Part shown: one piece after another, positions 58,535 through 64,000 of the stretch | Position numbering within the stretch: position 1 is the stretch's first letter | Layout of the letters: every line of letters starts with the position of its first letter | Source of the DNA: Filibacter tadaridae | GTDB taxonomy: Bacteria; Bacillota; Bacilli; Bacillales_A; Planococcaceae | Length of the DNA stretch: 64,000 nucleotides | Assembly (NCBI RefSeq): GCF_900609045.1 | Contig: NZ_UXAV01000044.1 | Coordinates: 62,001 to 126,000 of the forward strand | Direction of reading: 5' to 3' | The notes under the pieces: model-generated | What the model was told of the DNA's origin: nothing | Seen by the model: only the letters and a program-made list of their open reading frames with translations | Database searches by the model: none | Made by a program: the position numbers and the translations under genes

Positions 58535-59473
58535 TTAGCCATTGCTTGTTTGTAGGTGGATTAGAGTACCTACCTCTTTTTCTTGGTTGCGATTTCGCAA
58601 ATCATTCAAAAATAATTCAGTTGATGATTTTAAAACACTATCTTTACGAAATGCGATGTAAAAGTAACGATAAAAAGATATATTTTTTATTGAATATGTT
58701 TTTAACAGTTTTAACTTTAATTCTTTCTTTATCGCACTTTTTGAAATAAACGACACGCCTAAGCCAGATTCAACAGCCGTTTTTATCGCCTCAGTACTTC
58801 CTAATTCCATAACAATAGTTAAGTCATTTACTGAGAGTCCGGCTTTTTTTAAATAATTATCCATGACAGCACGTGTACCAGATCCTTTTTCCCTAACAAT
58901 AAGTGGCGTCTCTTTTAATTGGTTCAATGAAACTTTTGGCTCATTGGTAGAAAAATAGTCTGGTGCAGCTATCAAAATAAGTTCATCTTCAAAGATTGGT
59001 TCCAGAATAATTTGCGGATCTTCTATTAATGTTTCAATGATTCCAACATCAATTAATTGATCCTTAAGATTTTCCACGATGGCATTTGAATTTGCAATCT
59101 TAACACTCATCTGAATAAGCGGGTACGAATCTATAAAGCGTTTTAAAAACGTTGGAAGTATATACTCACCTATCGTAAGACTACATCCCACACTTAAATC
59201 ACCATTTATAGTATTCTCCATTTGCAAGATTTCCTTTTTAGCTGAATCACTTAAACGGACAATCTCCTTGGCATAGTTCAATAAAACATGTGCGGATTGG
59301 GTCATCGCTACTTTTTTCGTTGTTCGCTCAAATAGTTTTGTATTTAGTTCTTCCTCCAACGCCTTCACTTGCGATGTAATTGTTGGTTGAGTAACATATA
59401 ATATTTTTGCTGCTTCAGAAAAGCTTTTCTTCTCAGCTACCGCGATAAACGTTTTTAATCTTTCGTAATTCAT
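58535..59473 (-). CDS. LysR-family regulator (CysL-like)
   Basis: A 312-residue LysR transcription factor. The N-terminal winged helix is SFSEAAKILYVTQPTITSQVKALEEEL (by position ~17-43), followed by the effector-binding domain (VGCSLTIGEYILP, GSGTRAVMDNYLKK, GSTEAIKTAVESGLGVSFIS). The sequence style resembles CysL/YwfK, which control sulfite reductase in Bacillus. Lying between tpa and xsc in the same direction, it probably controls the sulfonate genes or sulfite handling. The effector is unknown. Confidence 0.88.
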   Translation of the reverse strand: MNYERLKTFIAVAEKKSFSEAAKILYVTQPTITSQVKALEEELNTKLFERTTKKVAMTQSAHVLLNYAKEIVRLSDSAKKEILQMENTINGDLSVGCSLTIGEYILPTFLKRFIDSYPLIQMSVKIANSNAIVENLKDQLIDVGIIETLIEDPQIILEPIFEDELILIAAPDYFSTNEPKVSLNQLKETPLIVREKGSGTRAVMDNYLKKAGLSVNDLTIVMELGSTEAIKTAVESGLGVSFISKSAIKKELKLKLLKTYSIKNISFYRYFYIAFRKDSVLKSSTELFLNDLRNRNQEKEVGTLIHLQTSNG

Positions 59474-59537
59474 CTATATTACCTTCCCATCCGCCCCCAC
59501 TTTACCTCTAATTAGCAATATGTGAGTCAGGTTTTAT

Positions 59538-60893
59538 CTAGAGACTACGAATAACGGAATTTACTGTTTCAATGATGAAATCCAAATCCTCTTCCGTACT
59601 TGATAATGGTGGTGCAATGATGATGACATTATTTTGGCCTGGGACTGTGTCACCATTTTTGCCAATAATCAATCCCTTTTGTTTGCACTTGCCAACGATT
59701 TCGCCCATTTTTGAATCGTCAAGAGGAGTTTTTGATTGTTTATCGGTTACCATTTCTAACCCAAGTAGAAAGCCAACCCGTCTAACTTCCCCGACATTTT
59801 TATGATCGATTAGTTGATCAAGTTTACCTAACTTTGTTTCACCTAATTCATGTACACGATCTACGATTTTTTCATTCTCAATAATTTCAATATTTTTAAG
59901 TGCAACCGCACATGCAGCTGGATGACCACCATAAGTGGAGACATGTCGGAAATGATTATCTTTTCCTTCTTGATTAAACACATCATAGATCTCCGATTTA
60001 ACAGCTGTAGCTCCAAGCGGTAAATAACCACTTGTTAAACCTTTTGCCATTGTCACAATGTCAGGTTGAACGCCTTCCGCATGCATGAAGCCGAACATTT
60101 TGCCCGTTCGACCATAACCGGAAACAACTTCATCCATAATCAGTAATACATTATACTTCTTACAAATTTCTGAAACACGTTGAATATATTTATTGGACGG
60201 AATAATGACGCCTCCACCGGAAATGAATGGTTCCATAATGAAAGCTGCTACAGTCTCTTCTCCCTCCCAGATGATCATTTCTTCAAGCATTTGGGCAGCC
60301 TTTAAATCAGACTCTTCGGGATCCTCACCAAAAATTGAACGATAACTATAAGGTGGATATACATGTAAAAACCCTGGTACACCTGGATCGTATTTGACAC
60401 GGCGGTTTGCTTGTGCGGTTGCACTTAGTGCTCCTAGTGTCGATCCATGGTAAGCGCGATAACGCGAAATGAATTTATATTTACCCGGATTTCCTGTTTG
60501 ATTGTGGTATTGGCGCACTATTTTAAAAGCTGTTTCATTTGCCTCAGAACCGCTATTAGAAAAGAAGGTTTGATAACTGGCGCCCAACAATTCACTAATT
60601 TTCCCCGCCAACTCGACTGCAGGTTGGTGATTCATTGTTAAAGGAAAATAAGATAGCTTTTTCATTTGTTCCGCGGCTGCATCCGCTATTTCCTGACGCC
60701 CATAACCAAGATTCAAACACCACAACCCTGATACACCATCAAGATATTTATTTCCTTCTTCATCTGTGAACCATGATCCTTCACCTGACACTGCCACCGT
60801 TGGCTGTGCGTCTGGATTGTAGCGGTGCATTGCATTCCATAAACGGGAAGTTGTTTTTTCTACCACTTTACTCTTTTCGATTGCTGTCCCCAT
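59538..60893 (-). CDS. tpa: Class III aminotransferase, probable taurine:pyruvate aminotransferase
   Basis: PLP enzyme that would transfer the amino group of taurine to pyruvate, giving sulfoacetaldehyde and alanine. The 451 residues are typical of class III omega-aminotransferases. Visible are SNSGSEANETAFK, YHGSTLGA, MDEVVSGYGRTG (Asp254) and the PLP lysine in MAKGLTSGYLPLGA (Lys284). The start is the ATG at 60893 after GGGGGAAAGACTA, not the earlier ATG at 60908. The xsc and ald neighbours supply the substrate and product logic. Related beta-alanine or hypotaurine transaminases cannot be excluded from sequence. Confidence 0.82.
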   Translation of the reverse strand: MGTAIEKSKVVEKTTSRLWNAMHRYNPDAQPTVAVSGEGSWFTDEEGNKYLDGVSGLWCLNLGYGRQEIADAAAEQMKKLSYFPLTMNHQPAVELAGKISELLGASYQTFFSNSGSEANETAFKIVRQYHNQTGNPGKYKFISRYRAYHGSTLGALSATAQANRRVKYDPGVPGFLHVYPPYSYRSIFGEDPEESDLKAAQMLEEMIIWEGEETVAAFIMEPFISGGGVIIPSNKYIQRVSEICKKYNVLLIMDEVVSGYGRTGKMFGFMHAEGVQPDIVTMAKGLTSGYLPLGATAVKSEIYDVFNQEGKDNHFRHVSTYGGHPAACAVALKNIEIIENEKIVDRVHELGETKLGKLDQLIDHKNVGEVRRVGFLLGLEMVTDKQSKTPLDDSKMGEIVGKCKQKGLIIGKNGDTVPGQNNVIIIAPPLSSTEEDLDFIIETVNSVIRSL

Positions 60894-60938
60894 TAGTCTT
60901 TCCCCCATTCCATTATAGTTTTCACTTTGCAGTTAGGC

Positions 60939-62075
60939 TTAATAAGAAGAAACTGGATCATTCGCTAGAATAGTAGACAATGATTTATAAGGCATGTTGT
61001 GTGTTTTGGCAACACTTTCGTATGTTACAAATCCATCATGTGTATTAACACCTTTGGCGAATGCCTCGTTTGTTTCTACCGCATTCTTTAATCCCTTGTT
61101 AGCGAGTAAAACACCATACTGACTAGTATTGTTCGTCAACGATAATGTTGATGTTCTCGCTACGGCACCAGGCATGTTTGCTACTGCATAATGCAAAACG
61201 CCATGTTTCAGATAAATCGGGTCATCATGTGTTGTAATACGGTCAATTGTTTCAATCGATCCGCCTTGGTCAACTGCAACATCAACAATGACAGATCCTT
61301 TGGACATTTGTTTTACCATATCTTCAGAAACTAATTGTGGAGCTTTGGCACCCGGTATCAGTACTGCGCCAATTAATAGATCTGCATGCTTGACTGCCTC
61401 TTGAATGTTTAGTGGATTTGACATTAAGGTTGTGATCGTTCCACCAAACATATCATCCAATTCACGGAGACGATTTGCACTGATATCAACAATTGTCACA
61501 TTAGCTCTTAGACCAATTGCCATTTTCGCTGCATTTGTTCCAACTGCGCCCCCACCAATGATGACAACGTTAGCAGGTTTAACTCCTGGTACACCGCCAA
61601 GCAGAATACCCTTTCCGCCCTTAGACTTTTCAAGAAACTGTGCCCCAATTTGTACCGACATCCGCCCAGCGACCTCACTCATTGGAGCTAAAAGTGGTAA
61701 AGAACCATTACTATTCTGTATTGTTTCATAGGCGATAGCAGTTACCTTTTTCTCAACAAGTTGCTTGGTTAGACTTTCCTCAGCAGCTAAGTGTAGGTAC
61801 GTAAATAGAATTAGGCCTTCCCTTAAATATGAATATTCTTCTGGTTGCGGCTCTTTGACCTTCATCACCATCTCTGCAGCCCAAGCCTCGCCCGCTGTAG
61901 CTACAATTTCAGCACCTGTTGCCTTATATTCTTCATCCAGGAAACCGCTTTCATAACCTGACATACTTTCCACCAACACACGATGTCCTGCATGTACAAA
62001 GGCCGTAACACCAGATGGAGTAAGTGCAACTCGATTTTCATTGTTCTTAACTTCACGTGGAACCCCAATAATCAT
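60939..62075 (-). CDS. ald: Alanine dehydrogenase
   Basis: NAD-dependent oxidation of L-alanine to pyruvate and ammonia, 378 residues. The opening [20 protein letters not shown], catalytic VKEPQPEE (Lys) and FTYLHLAAE (His), and the Rossmann [13 protein letters not shown] are characteristic. In this cluster it would regenerate the pyruvate consumed by Tpa. The ATG follows GGAACGGGGTGG. Forty-five bases separate it from tpa. A sigA-like promoter with two repeated sites lies upstream. Confidence 0.96.
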   Translation of the reverse strand: MIIGVPREVKNNENRVALTPSGVTAFVHAGHRVLVESMSGYESGFLDEEYKATGAEIVATAGEAWAAEMVMKVKEPQPEEYSYLREGLILFTYLHLAAEESLTKQLVEKKVTAIAYETIQNSNGSLPLLAPMSEVAGRMSVQIGAQFLEKSKGGKGILLGGVPGVKPANVVIIGGGAVGTNAAKMAIGLRANVTIVDISANRLRELDDMFGGTITTLMSNPLNIQEAVKHADLLIGAVLIPGAKAPQLVSEDMVKQMSKGSVIVDVAVDQGGSIETIDRITTHDDPIYLKHGVLHYAVANMPGAVARTSTLSLTNNTSQYGVLLANKGLKNAVETNEAFAKGVNTHDGFVTYESVAKTHNMPYKSLSTILANDPVSSY

Positions 62076-62137
62076 AAAACCACCCCGTTCCTTCTAAGAA
62101 TAACCAGCACAACATTTATATGATAGGTCGTGACGTC

Positions 62138-62189
62138 CGTACCAGTTGTAGTAGGTTTAAATATAGTATAAGCCAGAACGGTACCAATT
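62138..62189 (-). promoter_or_regulatory. Candidate operator pair upstream of ald
   Basis: On the plus strand CGTACCAGTT (62138-62147) and GGTACCAATT (62180-62189) are direct repeats 42 bases apart, four helical turns. One overlaps the promoter -35/spacer and one lies after the start. The adjacent gntR product is the most likely ligand protein, but this is inference. Confidence 0.5.
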
Positions 62190-62194
62190 TTCAA
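62165..62194 (-). promoter_or_regulatory. Likely sigA promoter of the ald-tpa-lysR-xsc group
   Basis: TTGAAA (62189-62194), an 18-base spacer and TATACT (62165-62170) on the minus strand, in the 196-base gap between gntR and ald. Confidence 0.65.
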
Positions 62195-62271
62195 TGTTTT
62201 TATTCAATTCAAACATTTAAAAATCTAATAGGTGTTATTACAAAACAGAATAAATGAGTAAAACATTCAAA

Positions 62272-62994
62272 CTACCCAAACTTTCTCGATAAATTAATTT
62301 TAAAAGAGTATAAATCACCCCGATAAAATGCCTCTTCAAATTCAACAATAGTATCAGTTTGATCTTTTATAATACGCTCTGCAATTAGAACATTTGTATC
62401 ATCTGGAATATCCAGATACCCCTTATCCTCCTCCAATAAATGCCCACTTGAAATCGTTTGATCAGCTTCTGCAAACTGTATACCCAGTTCGTTTTCCACT
62501 AAATCGTAAAGTGTAGCATTGTCTAAATCATATTTAATTAATTCTTCCCCTATTTCGATTGGATAATAATGTCGTTCCACGCCAATCGGAATATCATCTG
62601 CATAACGCACTCTTTTTATAAAGTAGGCTTCCGAAAACCCGGTTCGCTCCTGAATATAAGTCGATGGTGTAGTTTTGTAATGCGTGATTAGTTTTGCTCC
62701 GGGCTTCATTTTCATGTTACGGATGGTTTCCGTCGTACTACTTAAATTCCCGAGCCAATCATGAATTGGTTTTAACGAAATAAATGTACCTTTTCCATGC
62801 CTTTTTTCAAGAATCCCTTCTCGTACTAAAAGATTGATAGCTTCACGCACAGTACTGCGGCTGATGTTATATTCCTCCATTAACTGTCTTTCACTCGTAA
62901 TTTGATCAGAAAGAATTCCTTCTGCTACTTGTTTTTCAATGATATTTTTTAATTGAATATGTAATGGCATCCAACTAGTTTGATCAAGTTTCAT
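62272..62994 (-). CDS. GntR-family regulator, HutC subfamily
   Basis: A 240-residue regulator with an N-terminal GntR winged helix (PLHIQLKNIIEKQVAEG to SRSTVREAINLLVREG and KRHGKGTFI) and a C-terminal UTRA ligand-binding domain (~90-238, YFIKRVRYADDIPIGVERHYYP by position ~119-140). RBS is AAAAGGGGGAATCC. It lies immediately upstream of ald on the same strand, consistent with local control of taurine or alanine genes. Ligand unknown. Confidence 0.88.
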   Translation of the reverse strand: MKLDQTSWMPLHIQLKNIIEKQVAEGILSDQITSERQLMEEYNISRSTVREAINLLVREGILEKRHGKGTFISLKPIHDWLGNLSSTTETIRNMKMKPGAKLITHYKTTPSTYIQERTGFSEAYFIKRVRYADDIPIGVERHYYPIEIGEELIKYDLDNATLYDLVENELGIQFAEADQTISSGHLLEEDKGYLDIPDDTNVLIAERIIKDQTDTIVEFEEAFYRGDLYSFKINLSRKFG

Positions 62995-63414
62995 TTCGGA
63001 TTCCCCCTTTTCTTATTGTTTATTACAGGATAGCAAAAATCGATGGAATGTAAAGATGGGGCATGTTTTTTCAACGTGGCTCGGGATAGTATGATTTTGG
63101 TCACAGTTGGATCAACTTAAGCTATACTCATAATATTTTGGTATCTTTATAAAGTAGTGAACATTTTATTCGACCGCGGTAGATCAATAAAAACTTCCAA
63201 AAGGGCTTTGAGTAAATGGCTAGTACTTTCTCAATGGGAATCCCACCCGTTATATAGTACGACCTTGGCTTGGTCTCTCTGATAGGAACCTAAAACAAGC
63301 TGCTAGATTAGTAGCAATAATTCCCGCACTAACTCTAACAGCCTTGATAACTTCAACACATTATTCAAACAAAGTGCTAAAAAATGAGAATATAGTAAGG
63401 GCCAGGATAAAAGG
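62995..63414. other. Intergenic stretch without supported gene
   Basis: These 420 bases between the amidohydrolase and gntR contain no ORF with a ribosome binding site and no terminator that I can defend. The part around 63180-63400 has scattered short open frames on the minus strand that might be remnants, but no family could be named. The gntR promoter is presumably at 63000-63060. Confidence 0.5.
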
Positions 63415-64000
63415 CTAAGACGTCACAAGTGTTTGTTGTCCATACACAGGCTTACCATTAATAAATGTAGCATTTATCGATATATCCTTAATTTCCATTG
63501 GGTTAACCGTTGTAGGGTCTGTTTCTAGCACTGTGAAATCTGCTTGTTTTCCCACCTCGATACTTCCTGAGCAATCTTCATCAAAATTTAGTTTTGCTCC
63601 GTAAATTGTCATAGATTTAAGAGCGGTTTCCACGTCAATACACTGCTCAGCACCCAGAATACGACCTTCTCTTGTTATGCGATTAACAGCAGCCCACACA
63701 GAAAATAATGGTGAAATCGGTGTAACAGGACAGTCGGAATGTAAGGTAAACAATAAATTGTGTTGAACAGCTTCAGCTAGCGGACTAATGCGTCTAGCCC
63801 GTTCCGGCCCCAAAAATATGCGTTCATGTCTGTCTCCCCAATAGTAAACATGATTAATAAAAAAGGAGCCGGCCACACCTAGTTTCTCCATTCTTGTCAA
63901 GTCCTCTGGAATAGCGGTTTGAACATGTTCAATTCGATGTCGATGATTAATACGCGGACTTTTTTCCAAGGCATAGTTGTATGCATCCAGTATGGATCCT
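63415..64000 (-). CDS. YtcJ-type metal-dependent amidohydrolase, N-terminus outside window
   Basis: C-terminal part (about 194 residues) of an amidohydrolase-3 family enzyme. The frame is open through 64000, so the start lies beyond the edge. Visible are the metal-binding HRIEHVQ, the late TLHSDCPVTPISPLFSVWAAV (by position), and the terminal composite-domain segment SIEVGKQADFTVLETDP. The catalytic aspartate is in HSDCP, where many relatives have GSDxP. Substrates of YtcJ-like enzymes vary (amides, N-substituted amino acids). Relation to taurine use is unclear. Confidence 0.85.
   Translation of the reverse strand, partial: GSILDAYNYALEKSPRINHRHRIEHVQTAIPEDLTRMEKLGVAGSFFINHVYYWGDRHERIFLGPERARRISPLAEAVQHNLLFTLHSDCPVTPISPLFSVWAAVNRITREGRILGAEQCIDVETALKSMTIYGAKLNFDEDCSGSIEVGKQADFTVLETDPTTVNPMEIKDISINATFINGKPVYGQQTLVTS

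Overview
The window looks like a chromosomal segment of a low-GC, endospore-forming member of the Bacillota, order Bacillales, most likely a Sporosarcina-like Planococcaceae. The reasons are gene order that closely follows the Bacillus subtilis yqg-yqf-yqe region (rpmG, pbpA, sodA, ispG, zur, nfo, cshB, ispH, trmK, cccA, sigA, dnaG, ccpN, recO, era, cdd, dgkA, ybeY, pgpH, phoH, yqfD, yqfC, floA, rpsU, mtaB, prmA, dnaJ, dnaK, grpE, hrcA, hemW, lepA), strong GGAGG-type ribosome binding sites, many TTG starts, a T-box leader, a CIRCE element and the sporulation genes yqfC and yqfD. The genus is an inference; no rRNA gene is present to confirm it.

Layout. 1-2.9 kb: a lipoteichoic acid synthase cut by the left edge, yqgQ, a 5-formyltetrahydrofolate cyclo-ligase and rpmG. 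3-12 kb: two small membrane proteins, a class B penicillin-binding protein, Mn/Fe superoxide dismutase, a Na/Pi cotransporter, small membrane and LysM proteins, ispG and a HAD nucleotidase. 12-20.5 kb: znuC-znuB-zur with a visible promoter and Zur-type operator, nfo, cshB, ispH, a Nif3-family protein and trmK. 20.7-26 kb: cytochrome c-550, an acyl-CoA dehydrogenase, sigA and dnaG. 26-29.6 kb: ppsR and ccpN, then a T-box-controlled single-chain glycyl-tRNA synthetase. 29.6-41.6 kb: recO-era-cdd-dgkA-ybeY-pgpH-phoH-yqfD-yqfC, the flotillin/NfeD pair, rpsU and deoC. 41.7-52.7 kb: the heat-shock operon hrcA-grpE-dnaK-dnaJ-prmA-rsmE-mtaB behind a sigA promoter and a perfect CIRCE, then hemW and lepA.

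From about 52.8 kb the conserved synteny ends and the DNA becomes accessory. It holds a secreted small protein, about 800 bases with a decayed reading frame, and an APC-family permease preceded by a CcpA-type cre site and ending in a duplicated tail. A palindrome-rich patch resembling the ends of an IS200/IS605-type element follows. Then comes a co-directional minus-strand cluster: gntR, ald (alanine dehydrogenase), a class III aminotransferase most likely acting on taurine (tpa), a LysR regulator and xsc (sulfoacetaldehyde acetyltransferase). Together these form a plausible taurine-dissimilation module. Tpa moves the amino group of taurine to pyruvate, Xsc cleaves sulfoacetaldehyde to acetyl phosphate and sulfite, and Ald recycles alanine to pyruvate and ammonia. 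The permease is a candidate importer. Phosphotransacetylase and sulfite-handling genes are not in view. The window ends in a truncated YtcJ-type amidohydrolase.

Dispersed palindromic repeats sit in several intergenic gaps (about 1.73, 18.6, 26.3, 34.8 and 40.5 kb). No tRNA, rRNA, CRISPR array or intact transposase gene was seen.
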